A stretch of DNA of 43,567 bases from Chloroflexota bacterium (GTDB taxonomy: Bacteria; Chloroflexota; Dehalococcoidia; Lucifugimonadales; Lucifugimonadaceae), in NCBI GenBank assembly GCA_022567135.1, contig JADFHP010000006.1, positions 1-43,567 on the forward strand, given 5' to 3'. The stretch's first letter is position 1. Each line of letters opens with the position of its first letter. Both the position numbers and the translations under genes were made by a program. Under the pieces are notes generated by a model. That model worked only from the letters and a program-made list of their open reading frames with translations, did no database searches and was not told where the DNA came from. Below are positions 9,383 through 18,030 of the stretch, piece by piece.

Positions 9383-10131
9383 GTCCTCGGGGTCGATTCG
9401 CCCGCTGGGTGGGCGGCTAATTGCTGCGCGATTTCGGCTTCGGTGGCGAGTCCGTCTGAGAGCGGTTGATCCAGTGCGGCATGAACGGCCCGCCTGACGC
9501 CAATGGCTGCCTCTCCGGGGAGTTGCACGAGTGAGCGCGCCAGCTCATCGGTGTCCGGTCCAAGATTTTCTCGCTCTACGAGGCGATGCACAAGCCCTAT
9601 GGCGAGCGCTTCATCGGCCTGCACGGTCCGGCCGGTGAGCAGCAGTCCGAGCGCCCTCCCCTGCCGCAGATGCCGTGGCAGGGTCTGCGTCCCTGTGGCA
9701 GCCGGTATGAGGCCCAGGCTGGTCTCCGGCATGGCGAAGCGGACGTCCCGGCTGGCGATTCTCATGTCACACAGGAGCGCGATCTCCAGCCCGGAGCCTA
9801 TGACGTGGCCGTGGAGAGCGGCGATAGTGGGGGCGGGCAGCCGCCGGAGGAGGCCGAAGACATCGCGCTCCCAACGCACTATGCGTGCGATCTCAATTGA
9901 GGGCGCGGTCCCGAATTCGGTGAGATCGGCGCCGGCGCAAAAGCCTCTTTCGCCCGCGCCCCGAATTACCACGCAGCGAATCTCGCGATCGATCTCGATC
10001 GCGGAGAAGACGGACCAGAGGTCGTCGCGCATCTGAATGTTGTAGGCGTTGATCTGGTCCGGCCTGTTCAGAGTGACGGTGCCGATTCCATCGTTCTTGG
10101 TAAACAGAACGGTTTCGAATCCGGTGGTCAT
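9373..10131 (-). CDS. Enoyl-CoA hydratase/isomerase (crotonase) family protein
   Basis: RGAGERGFCAGADLTEF oxyanion motif; HVIGSGLEIALLCDMRIASRDVRFAMPETSLGLIPAATGTQ. Confidence 0.92.
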   Translation of the reverse strand: MTTGFETVLFTKNDGIGTVTLNRPDQINAYNIQMRDDLWSVFSAIEIDREIRCVVIRGAGERGFCAGADLTEFGTAPSIEIARIVRWERDVFGLLRRLPAPTIAALHGHVIGSGLEIALLCDMRIASRDVRFAMPETSLGLIPAATGTQTLPRHLRQGRALGLLLTGRTVQADEALAIGLVHRLVERENLGPDTDELARSLVQLPGEAAIGVRRAVHAALDQPLSDGLATEAEIAQQLAAHPAGESTPRTWL

Positions 10132-10907
10132 GAGGCGTCCCGGGGCGCTCCGGGCATACGGGGCTTGCGACCCTCCCGGAATGCGGCCAGTCCCTCTTGC
10201 CGCTCATCCTTGCCATGAAGGAGGAAGCTGAGATCAGCTTCCAGTTTCGCGCCCTCATCGAACGTCATGTCGCCCGCTGCGAGCACGGCTTTTTTGGTGT
10301 ACGCGGATGCCTGGATGCCATGCCGTGCGATGTCTCGTGCAACTTGCTCAGCCCGGGAATGTGGGTCCGCTGCGATCTCCGTGATCAGGCCGCGTGAGCG
10401 CGCCTCATCGGCAGCAACTGTTTCGCCGGTGAGAAGCATCTCCGTGGCCAGTGCGGGTCCGGCGATCCTCGTCAGGCGCTGGGTCCCGCCGTCAAACGGG
10501 AACCCGCCGTTCACAACTTGACGCATCGCGAGGCACGTATCGGGGGATGCGATGCGGATATCGGCCGCGAGGGCCAGTTCCAGGCCCTGATCGGCAACGG
10601 TTCCGGTGAGCGCGGCGATGACCGGTTGCACGAGCTGTCCGAGTGGGGCGGCAACTCGGGCGTTCGCGAAATCAGGGGCCTGGTGGTCCGGGGGGGCCGG
10701 CGGGCGGCCTCCTACGCAGAAATCGGGGAGGGTCGAGCGGACTATTACTGCGCGCACTCCCTGGTCGCCGGCAATCGTCTCGCAGGCTTCTCGAAACGCT
10801 CTCGCGAGGGCGGTGTCGATCAGATTGCCGGTTTCCGGGGAGTTCAGCGTGATTACGGCGAGCGTGTCCCGAACTGAGAGCAGGACCGATCGTTCAGACG
10901 CCGGCAC
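10128..10907 (-). CDS. Crotonase-family protein with altered active-site residues
   Basis: GLELALAADIRIASPDTCLAMRQVVNGGFPFDGGTQRLTRIAG; ATGA overlap with the downstream crotonase. Confidence 0.88.
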   Translation of the reverse strand: MPASERSVLLSVRDTLAVITLNSPETGNLIDTALARAFREACETIAGDQGVRAVIVRSTLPDFCVGGRPPAPPDHQAPDFANARVAAPLGQLVQPVIAALTGTVADQGLELALAADIRIASPDTCLAMRQVVNGGFPFDGGTQRLTRIAGPALATEMLLTGETVAADEARSRGLITEIAADPHSRAEQVARDIARHGIQASAYTKKAVLAAGDMTFDEGAKLEADLSFLLHGKDERQEGLAAFREGRKPRMPGAPRDAS

Positions 10908-11698
10908 TATCCGGCGTTCCCGGCAGTTCCGGAATGGTCGAACGGCGAGGCGATTCCGGCTGCCGCGGGCATCAGGACCTTGACCGTCGCGCGGACCTTC
11001 TCGGCTGGCACGGCGAATGAGATAGCGCGGGTGGAGTCAGGCGCCGATGTGACGATTCCCACCAACCGGCCATGGCCGTCTACCAGCGCGCCTCCGCTGA
11101 CTCCCGGCTCTACGGCGGCGGTGGTCTGGATCAGGCCGTCGACGAGGTCACCCGAGAAGTTTCGCGTAGTACGGCCCAGGACGTTGACAATGCCGTCTGA
11201 GACGACGAACCCGATCTTTGGCGGGCGTCCGACGGCGAGAACGACGCGTCCGGGCGCCACACGGGCGTCTGTCAGGTCGATCGGCGAGAGGTCCCTCGCG
11301 TCTATCTTCAGCAGGGCGAGATCGTCTGCCTCGTTGCGTCCGACGACTACGGCGGGATACTCGACGTCGCCAGAACCTGTGACCGGAATGGTGATCGTTA
11401 TGAGTTCGGCCCTCGAGACGACGTGGGCGGCTGTGACGATGAGTCCATCACGGGATATGACGACACCGGACCCGACGCTGCCGACGTGGCTCTGGCTGGG
11501 GTAGCCGGGCGCGCCGAGCGGGCCCAGACGTTCAATGCGTATTGCAACGATTGACCGGGCTACCGATTGCGCGACCGTCTCTACCGCATCGGAGATGGTG
11601 TCCAGCAGATCAGCCGCCGTAGCGAGATCGGTTGCCGGGGCTGGGGCTGGCGGCTCTCCGGTGTGGCCGTCCGGCCTGGTGATCTCTGAGTGAGGCAC
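10907..11698 (-). CDS. Trypsin-like serine protease (S1C/HtrA-like, no PDZ seen)
   Basis: GVVISRDGLIVTAAHVV, NEADDLALLKI, AAVEPGVSGGALVD: His/Asp/Ser triad motifs; TAGTG-type stop/start overlap with the next gene. Confidence 0.87.
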   Translation of the reverse strand: MPHSEITRPDGHTGEPPAPAPATDLATAADLLDTISDAVETVAQSVARSIVAIRIERLGPLGAPGYPSQSHVGSVGSGVVISRDGLIVTAAHVVSRAELITITIPVTGSGDVEYPAVVVGRNEADDLALLKIDARDLSPIDLTDARVAPGRVVLAVGRPPKIGFVVSDGIVNVLGRTTRNFSGDLVDGLIQTTAAVEPGVSGGALVDGHGRLVGIVTSAPDSTRAISFAVPAEKVRATVKVLMPAAAGIASPFDHSGTAGNAG

Positions 11699-11825
11699 CG
11701 GATTCGGCTTCCTTCCATAGCCCAGTGGCCACAGCCCTCCGGCATCGACTCCAATAGCACTGGAACCGCCGGTTGATTGGGCTGAGGGTCTCAGATTCTA
11801 CACATGAAACCCGTTGGGAATGCGA

Positions 11826-12692
11826 TCACCATCGCAGGGCGACTATTTCTTCGACATCTTTTCTGGCCGGGATGCCGCTCAATCCGACGCCCGTTACGGA
11901 GAGTGAAGCAGCGGCTGAAGCGAAGCGGGCTGCGGCATCAATATCGCCTGTCTCACGCAGCCGGATCAGGTAGGCGGCGGCCCACACGTCACCCGCCCCG
12001 GTCGGGTCGATTTCGTCCACTGGCGGAGTCGCGATGTTGCCCGTATCCCGCGCGGTGTAGAGTTCGGCGCCCTCCGGTCCCCGTGTGCGGACCACGACTT
12101 CGGCAACGCTGGTCCAGGCGCGGGCTTGATGCGGGTCGATCTCGTTGTGTGATGCGATCGCGAGCGCGACTCGTGATCCCCCGGTGGTCGGAAGTTCCGG
12201 TTGCACCGTGACGATGCCATATTCGTCCCAGTGCCTGAAAAAACCTTGCAGCACCAGCCCTGTTGAGGTTGTGGACCGGGAAAACCATGATCGTGCGCCT
12301 GCAGGAAGCTCGCGGGCGAGCGGGCAGATCACCACTATGGGAACGGAGTTCCAGGAGTCCGGGACGTCCGATCGTGCGATGTCCCCGCCCCGGGCGGCCA
12401 GCCACTGTTTTCGATTTCCCGCCTGGTACAGGTTCTGGAACGTGGTGGTATTCGGGGATTCGACATTAATCGCGGTTACGCCGGGCAATATTTCGGCGAA
12501 TGGATAGTCGCTTCTTGCAGAGGTCAGGACAGCCGCGTTCAGGCCCATCGACGCGGCTGTGAGCGCTGCGTATGCCGCGGCGCCGCCGTACCGGCGCTCA
12601 CCTTCGGGATGCGCCGGTGTCGGCGTTATGTCGATGGTGACGTGGCCGATCGCAACGAAATCGGGTGACTCACGACGGGCCGAATTGCCCAT
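11826..12692 (-). CDS. PfkB-family carbohydrate kinase
   Basis: GHVTIDITP N-terminus, DPTGAGDVWAAAYLIRL C-terminal PfkB signature. Confidence 0.9.
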   Translation of the reverse strand: MGNSARRESPDFVAIGHVTIDITPTPAHPEGERRYGGAAAYAALTAASMGLNAAVLTSARSDYPFAEILPGVTAINVESPNTTTFQNLYQAGNRKQWLAARGGDIARSDVPDSWNSVPIVVICPLARELPAGARSWFSRSTTSTGLVLQGFFRHWDEYGIVTVQPELPTTGGSRVALAIASHNEIDPHQARAWTSVAEVVVRTRGPEGAELYTARDTGNIATPPVDEIDPTGAGDVWAAAYLIRLRETGDIDAAARFASAAASLSVTGVGLSGIPARKDVEEIVALRW

Positions 12693-12759
12693 CAGGCGCC
12701 TCCTCGTTGCCTGTCGGGCCTGCTGGGCCGGTTGGGCTTAAATATTCCGGCCTTAAGGC

Positions 12760-13719
12760 TCAGTTCTTCAGCAGCACTACCACGCGGCGTTGATCACCAT
12801 GGCCGCGGCTCTGGGTGTCCACGTCCGGGTGATCGACGAGTGTGATGTGGATGATGCGCCGGTCGGCCGCGTTCATGGGCTGGAGAGTCTGTGACTCGCC
12901 GCTACTGAGCGCGCTCTCGGCGGCCCGCTCGGCTGTATCTCTCAGCGCGTCCTGCCGTCTCTCGCGATAGCCCTCCACGTCGATGGTGATGTATGCCGGT
13001 CGGTCCATCTTCTTGTTAATGACCATATTGACGAGGAATTGAAGTGCCTGGAGCGTTTCGCCGCGCCTTCCGATCAGGAGCCCGGAGTCCTCGCCCTCAA
13101 TCTCAAACGCTACGTCGCAATCATCTGAAATTTCCGACACATAAGTCGTCACGGACACGTCCATGACGGAGAGGAAATAGTCGAGGACCTCGGCCGCCAC
13201 GGGCTCGACCTCCGGATCCGGGCCAGGCGTGTGTACGCGTTGTTCCCGTCGCCTTGGCCCGCTTTCCGGGGCTTCTTCGTCCCGTTCATCATCTGGTGGC
13301 CTGGCTTCGACGTCCGGTGAGGCCTCATCACGCATGGCCGGGCGCACGTCATCACGCATGGCGGGAGGCGCGTCGGCCGGATTGTCGCCGAGACGGGACC
13401 CGGAGCCGCCGCGGCCGCGGCTGCGGCCGCGTCCGCGCCTGCCCTGGCGGCCGCGCGATGATCCTGGCCGCCCTTCCTGTTCCGATTCGGATTCTTGCCC
13501 CGGCTCGGAAGACGGCTCGCCGGTCTGGAGAATATCCTCGTCTACGTCCTCAAGAGGCGTGACATTGATCTCGGCGGGCTCACCGCCGAAACCCAGAATC
13601 CCGGATCTGCCGGGATTAACGACGACGATTTCTACTTCTTCTCGATTTAGATCTAGAGTCTCTAGAGCGAGATCTGTTGCTTCGTCGACGGTTTTTCCGA
13701 TGAATTGGCGCGTCGGCAT
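12760..13719 (-). CDS. jag: Jag/KhpB RNA-binding protein (Jag_N, RG-rich linker, KH, R3H)
   Basis: TVDEATDLALETLDLNREEVEIVVVNPGRSGILGFG (Jag_N); GLLIGRRGETLQALQFLVNMVINKK (KH); R3H-like MNAADRRIIHITLVDHPDVDTQSRG; adjacent to yidC. Confidence 0.95.
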   Translation of the reverse strand: MPTRQFIGKTVDEATDLALETLDLNREEVEIVVVNPGRSGILGFGGEPAEINVTPLEDVDEDILQTGEPSSEPGQESESEQEGRPGSSRGRQGRRGRGRSRGRGGSGSRLGDNPADAPPAMRDDVRPAMRDEASPDVEARPPDDERDEEAPESGPRRREQRVHTPGPDPEVEPVAAEVLDYFLSVMDVSVTTYVSEISDDCDVAFEIEGEDSGLLIGRRGETLQALQFLVNMVINKKMDRPAYITIDVEGYRERRQDALRDTAERAAESALSSGESQTLQPMNAADRRIIHITLVDHPDVDTQSRGHGDQRRVVVLLKN

Positions 13720-14569
13720 CGTCTGACGTCCCCTCCCTATCTGAAGTTTCGGTTTCGGCGCCCGTGGTCCCCGAGCCGACGGCAGCCAGCACTGGCTGGT
13801 CAGCCGAACCGGCTGATTTGAACGGGTTCTGCCTGCCTGTAACGAAATACTGAATCACGAATCCTGCGATGTTTGAGAACAGGATGTAGATGGCCAGGCC
13901 TGTTGGGAATTGAAACGTGAAGAACCCGAACATTATCGGCAGCATCCACAGCATGATCTGGTTCGTGGACTGTTGGCGGGGGTCCGTGGGGCGGGTCATT
14001 GTGGTCTTTTGTGTAAGCCACATCGTTCCGCCCACCAGGACCGGGAGCAAAATATTTATCGGCGGCGTCTGTGATGAGACGAGGCCCACCAGGTCCATGC
14101 CCAGAAAGTCGCTGCTCAGAGGCACGGATGAACGCGCCGGATTCCAGGAGTAGAGGAGGCCGTTGAGGTTGGCCATCCCCTCCGGCGTCGGTGGAACCGC
14201 TTTGAACAGGGCTCGGAACAGGCCGAACCAGATTGGCATCTGGATGACGAATGGTCCCAGGCAACCGATAGGCGAGACGCCGTTCTCCTTGTAGAGCCTC
14301 ATCGTCTCCCTGGAGAGGTTCGAGCGCGCGTCCTTGCTTTTGCCCTTGTACTTTTCCTGCAGCGCCTTGATCTTTGGCTGCAGCCCGCTCATGGCCTTCA
14401 TCTGCTTGGTTTGCCTGATGGTCAGAGGAATAAGAGCGAACCGAATCAGGAGGGTGAAGACGATGATGCTCAATCCGAAGTTGTCGAACAGCACGTCATA
14501 GAGGATCGCCAGGCTGTTGACCATCGGGCGCATGATGATCTCGTTCCAGAGAAGGCCGAAGATTTCCAT
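13616..14569 (-). CDS. yidC: Membrane protein insertase YidC/Oxa1 family
   Basis: GLSIIVFTLLIRFALIPLTIRQTKQMKAMSGLQPKIKALQEKYKG; SPIGCLGPFVIQMPIWFGLFRAL; basic C-terminal tail. Confidence 0.96.
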   Translation of the reverse strand: MEIFGLLWNEIIMRPMVNSLAILYDVLFDNFGLSIIVFTLLIRFALIPLTIRQTKQMKAMSGLQPKIKALQEKYKGKSKDARSNLSRETMRLYKENGVSPIGCLGPFVIQMPIWFGLFRALFKAVPPTPEGMANLNGLLYSWNPARSSVPLSSDFLGMDLVGLVSSQTPPINILLPVLVGGTMWLTQKTTMTRPTDPRQQSTNQIMLWMLPIMFGFFTFQFPTGLAIYILFSNIAGFVIQYFVTGRQNPFKSAGSADQPVLAAVGSGTTGAETETSDREGTSDDADAPIHRKNRRRSNRSRSRDSRSKSRRSRNRRR

Positions 14570-14663
14570 CAGCTTGTCTCTGTGGCGCGCACTAAGGTGG
14601 AACAGATAAGGGTGCAGCGCATCGGGGTGGCCGGCATTGTGCTGCGGCGGGGCAACGTTGTCC

Positions 14664-16037
14664 TCATCCGCATCGCTCGCCTGACTGGAGCTTCAAGCAG
14701 CCCAGTTGCGACCTATCGCCGATTGAGAACCACTGAAACTCCCGATCAAGGGTGTGGACGTAGATGAGATTGTCTTTGACTACCGGCGATGCTTTCACGC
14801 CCGAGTTTGTGGCGAACTTGCCCAGTACCTGCCCGTTCGCGGTAGCGACGATCCATACTGCGTCTTCGCCGGAAGGTACGGCGAGCAGCCGGTCAGGCCG
14901 GCCGCCGCTCGGCGGCGGGGGACCATCGTAAATTGCAGGCTGCGCCACGATCTGGCCCTCGATCCCGGCCGGCGCCGCCCATACGGGCTGGCCGGAATCT
15001 CTGTTCAAAGCGAACACGTCACCGTCGAGCGTCGCGACGTAGACGATGTCACCGTCCACAACGGCTTTTGCCCATATCCAGGCCTTCGCGTCGAATTTCC
15101 ATTCGCCGGCGGGTTCGAGCGTCCTGCCGGTGGTGTCCCGAATGCGGGCTTCGAGGTCGAGCGCGTAGAAGCTGCCCTCAAAGTCGCCGACATACAACTT
15201 TCCGTCTACAAGCAGGGGGTCTGCTGTTGCCGCGCCATCCGTCTTGAAGCTCCATATGAGGCGGTCATGGAGGGTATCGATCTTTTCGGATATTCCTTCG
15301 GAAAGATCCACCGCGTAGACGTGGCTGTCCATGGATGTGAAATATGCCGTATCGTCGACGATGATGGGAGAGCCCCAGATCCGCTTTTCGACCGGGAACA
15401 TCCACTTGATACGGTCGCCGTCTACTCTGCCCGGGGTGGTGTCCAGGGCGATCAGGAAGCCGCCCGGATGTTTGTCGCCGCCGATCTCGGACGTTCCGAA
15501 AATCAGGGTGTCGCCGTAAAGAGCGATGTCGCCCACGATTTCGGTTTCGATGTTGAACCATCGGTTGAAGTCACCGCGGCTCTGCGGATCCTGGTTGGGC
15601 GGGGTATACGGTCTGAGGTCTCCCCAGAGATAGCCCGAACTGTCTCGCCGCTGCAGATTGAGGTTCTCGGCGTTTCTGTTGATCGCTATTACGTTTGCTT
15701 CGCAGTCGGCACTGCGGCAGTCATAGGTTGAGAGGAAGATGGCGTCTTCCGTGATTATCGGTTTGCCGTAAAACTTGCCGACTCCCAGGTCATCCCCCGG
15801 GAAAAATGCATCTCCGGAGTCCAGGAACCGGCCTGAATCCTGATCGAAAACGCGCAGGTCGCCATTCTTATCGGCGACGAAGATGCCGTCTTCGGTCACC
15901 ACCGGCTCGGCCCAGCCGCCACTCGGCGACAGTCCGCCGGTGCATGCGAGCGCGGCAAAAGCGAAGAGCGCGAGAAGGGCGGGAAGAAATTGCCGCACGC
16001 GGGGATTTGGACGGGATTGCCGGGGTTGCGAATTCAC
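14664..16037 (-). CDS. PQQ-like beta-propeller repeat lipoprotein (BamB-like)
   Basis: Lipobox FAALAC; repeated blades such as VDDTAYFTSMDSHVYAVD, VDGKLYVGDFEGSFYALD, VDGDIVYVATLDGDVFALNRDSGQPVW. Confidence 0.88.
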   Translation of the reverse strand: MNSQPRQSRPNPRVRQFLPALLALFAFAALACTGGLSPSGGWAEPVVTEDGIFVADKNGDLRVFDQDSGRFLDSGDAFFPGDDLGVGKFYGKPIITEDAIFLSTYDCRSADCEANVIAINRNAENLNLQRRDSSGYLWGDLRPYTPPNQDPQSRGDFNRWFNIETEIVGDIALYGDTLIFGTSEIGGDKHPGGFLIALDTTPGRVDGDRIKWMFPVEKRIWGSPIIVDDTAYFTSMDSHVYAVDLSEGISEKIDTLHDRLIWSFKTDGAATADPLLVDGKLYVGDFEGSFYALDLEARIRDTTGRTLEPAGEWKFDAKAWIWAKAVVDGDIVYVATLDGDVFALNRDSGQPVWAAPAGIEGQIVAQPAIYDGPPPPSGGRPDRLLAVPSGEDAVWIVATANGQVLGKFATNSGVKASPVVKDNLIYVHTLDREFQWFSIGDRSQLGCLKLQSGERCG

Positions 16038-16309
16038 GTTAACGGCTGCTCGGCCGGCGAATCTCCGTCATCGAGATCAGGTGAATGCGCCGCATGCGAG
16101 TCCGGCACCGGGTCATAACCGCCACCAGATGCGGGCTGGCACCTTCCTATCCGGCCTGCGGCCAAACGGAATCCGGAAACGACGCCATGCTTCTGAATTG
16201 CTTCCGCGGCGTAGGCGGAGCAGGTTGGCTCGTACTTGCACTGGCCGGGCCAGTACGGCGAGATCACCAGTTTGTAGAACTTGATAAGGAGAAGAGGTAT
16301 GAATTTCAT
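16034..16309 (-). CDS. yidD: Membrane protein insertion efficiency factor YidD
   Basis: LIKFYKLVISPYWPGQCKYEPTCSAYAAEAIQKHGVVSGFRLAAGRIGRCQP; ATGA overlap with the next gene. Confidence 0.96.
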   Translation of the reverse strand: MKFIPLLLIKFYKLVISPYWPGQCKYEPTCSAYAAEAIQKHGVVSGFRLAAGRIGRCQPASGGGYDPVPDSHAAHSPDLDDGDSPAEQPLT

Positions 16310-16323
16310 TCAGATAATGGAAA

Positions 16324-16343
16324 GGAGGGGTTGGCTCCCCTCC
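16324..16343. repeat. Perfect GC-rich hairpin between rnpA and yidD
   Basis: GGAGGGG-TTGGCT-CCCCTCC, 7-bp perfect stem. Confidence 0.5.
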
Positions 16344-16419
16344 GCCGGGCAGCCGGCCTCAAGCCGACGTTATGAGATAAGTTATATCAACTCCCGGCGG
16401 CGACCGCTACCGGTGCATC

Positions 16420-16794
16420 TCATGATTTGACTCCAATAAATTCGCTCCCGACCGCTGCGGGCGGCGACGTGAGGCCTGCGCGTCCGGCCAGTTGGCGCAG
16501 GGAACTCCTGACGGACTCGCTGCCAGCATCCGCTGCCGCGGGCCGGGCGGAGACGATCACGTCCTGTCCGTTAATGCAGCGAATATCTCGGATGCTCTCC
16601 CGTATTTTTCTCTTGACCCTGTTGCGTACGACGGCATTACCTACGCGGCGGCTAACGGCCAGGCCCCAGCGCGTCTGATCAGGCTCCGACGGGGCCACTA
16701 TGAGCACGAAGAGCCGGTCGCTGACCCTTTTGCCATGCGATCTGACATGGTCGAAATCGGCGCGTTTTCGCAATCGCTGATCGCGGCTAACCAT
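16420..16794 (-). CDS. rnpA: Ribonuclease P protein component
   Basis: RLRKRADFDHVRSHGKRVSDRLFVLIV...RWGLAVSRRVGNAVVRNRVKRKIRESIR; start at ATG 16792-16794. Confidence 0.95.
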   Translation of the reverse strand: MVSRDQRLRKRADFDHVRSHGKRVSDRLFVLIVAPSEPDQTRWGLAVSRRVGNAVVRNRVKRKIRESIRDIRCINGQDVIVSARPAAADAGSESVRSSLRQLAGRAGLTSPPAAVGSEFIGVKS

Positions 16795-16845
16795 GGGTCC
16801 AATCCAAGTTTGCCAATCCAAACAGGCCAGTTGCGGCCTGGCGGA

Positions 16846-16983
16846 TCAGACAGTAAGGGAGGAACGGCCGCGCTGCCGTCGTCGGCTGAGCACGCGGCGC
16901 CCTCCTCGGGTGAGCATCCTTCGGCGAAACCCGTGGACACGTGCGCGGCGGCGTTTTTTCGGTTGATAGGTACGAAAAGGCAT
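16846..16983 (-). CDS. rpmH: Large ribosomal subunit protein bL34 (absent from the supplied ORF track)
   Basis: Manual translation of the minus strand: [45 protein letters not shown], 45 aa, canonical bL34, directly upstream of rnpA. Confidence 0.96.
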   Translation of the reverse strand: MPFRTYQPKKRRRARVHGFRRRMLTRGGRRVLSRRRQRGRSSLTV

Positions 16984-17196
16984 ATCGTCTCGATAACTTT
17001 ATGAATCACAGATTATAACGAATCGACGTCGGAGTCTGTGTGCCGGGGGGACGCGGATTTGCCTGACGGCGGGCGCTTACTTACAATCAATACAGGCAAA
17101 CACAGCCGGCGGACCCGAATCTTTATCCTGCCGCATGGCCTTCTTCCCCGGCCAATCGCCTCCAAGTCACCCACAGTCACAGGGAGTGGATTACTC

Positions 17197-18030
17197 TTGG
17201 CAACCGAAACTGGCGTCGCGACTGAGACTATCTCCGATCTTCAGCTCACCTCTGCTCTCGCCGAGTATATCCAGACGGTTTCGGAGAACGATAAGAAGCA
17301 GGCCCAGACAGAGTTGGCCAAGTTCAGCCGCTGGGTAGGAATGGACAGGATGGTCTCCACGCTGGCGCCACCGGAGATAGGCGAATACAGCGACATTGTC
17401 AGCGCCAGGGGTACCGCTCCGGGCGCCACGGAGCGGCTGGCCGCGGTGAAGCTGTTCCTGGCATATCTGAAGAAGAATGGTCTGATCGAAACGGGCCTTG
17501 CGCAGCATTTACGTGTCCGGAAGGGGCGGTCAACCGGGGCGAAGAAGACCACGGCGGAAACCAGGGTTGTGCAGCTCACCAAGCAGGGACATACAGAACT
17601 GGTGAAGCGCCTTGAGGAGTACCGCGGAGGCCGGCAACATCTGGCCGAAGAGATCCATCGCGCTGCGCAGGACAAGGACGTCCGCGAAAATGCTCCACTG
17701 GAGGCGGCGAGGGAAGCGCAGGGTTTGCTGATGTCTAAGATCGCAGAGGCGGAAGCGACGCTTCGGGCCGCGGTCATCATCGACGAGTCCGGAAAGAAAT
17801 CCGCGAATCAGATCATCCGCCTGGGCAGTAATATCACGCTGCAGGATCCCGCCACCGGAAAATCGATGGCCTGTCAGATCGTTGAGGCTAACGAGGCCAA
17901 TCCGCTCAACTCGAAGATTTCGAATGTCTCGCCGGTTGGCGCGGCGGTCATCGGCAAGGCCGTTGGCGACCAGGTGACTGTCTCCACCCCCAGGGGCGAA
18001 CAGACCTACGTCATCGTGAAGACCCGGTAA
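17197..18030 (+). CDS. GreA/GreB-family transcription elongation factor with an extra N-terminal ~95-aa helical domain
   Basis: TRVVQLTKQGHTELVKRLEEYRGGRQHLAEEIHRAAQDKDVRENAPLEAAREAQG coiled coil plus LGSNITLQDPATGKSMACQIVEANEANPLNSKISNVSPVGAAVIGKAVGDQVTVSTPRGEQTYVIVK; TTG start at 17197. Confidence 0.9.
   Translation: MATETGVATETISDLQLTSALAEYIQTVSENDKKQAQTELAKFSRWVGMDRMVSTLAPPEIGEYSDIVSARGTAPGATERLAAVKLFLAYLKKNGLIETGLAQHLRVRKGRSTGAKKTTAETRVVQLTKQGHTELVKRLEEYRGGRQHLAEEIHRAAQDKDVRENAPLEAAREAQGLLMSKIAEAEATLRAAVIIDESGKKSANQIIRLGSNITLQDPATGKSMACQIVEANEANPLNSKISNVSPVGAAVIGKAVGDQVTVSTPRGEQTYVIVKTR

Noticed and set aside
13400-13460. GC-rich ccgcggccgcggctgcggccgcg run as a possible regulatory palindrome
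   Set aside because: Explained by codons of the RG-rich Jag linker (RGRGRSRGRGG).
14754-15731. 325-aa plus-strand ORF
   Set aside because: Antisense shadow of the beta-propeller lipoprotein.
16698-17009. 103-aa minus-strand ORF overlapping rnpA/rpmH
   Set aside because: Another frame of the same strand encodes a canonical 45-aa bL34 (16846-16983); this ORF is a frame shadow.
16984-17196. Possible oriC/DnaA-box region next to rpmH-rnpA
   Set aside because: rpmH-rnpA often neighbours dnaA/oriC, but I see no TTATCCACA-like box cluster, AT-rich unwinding element or dnaA gene here.
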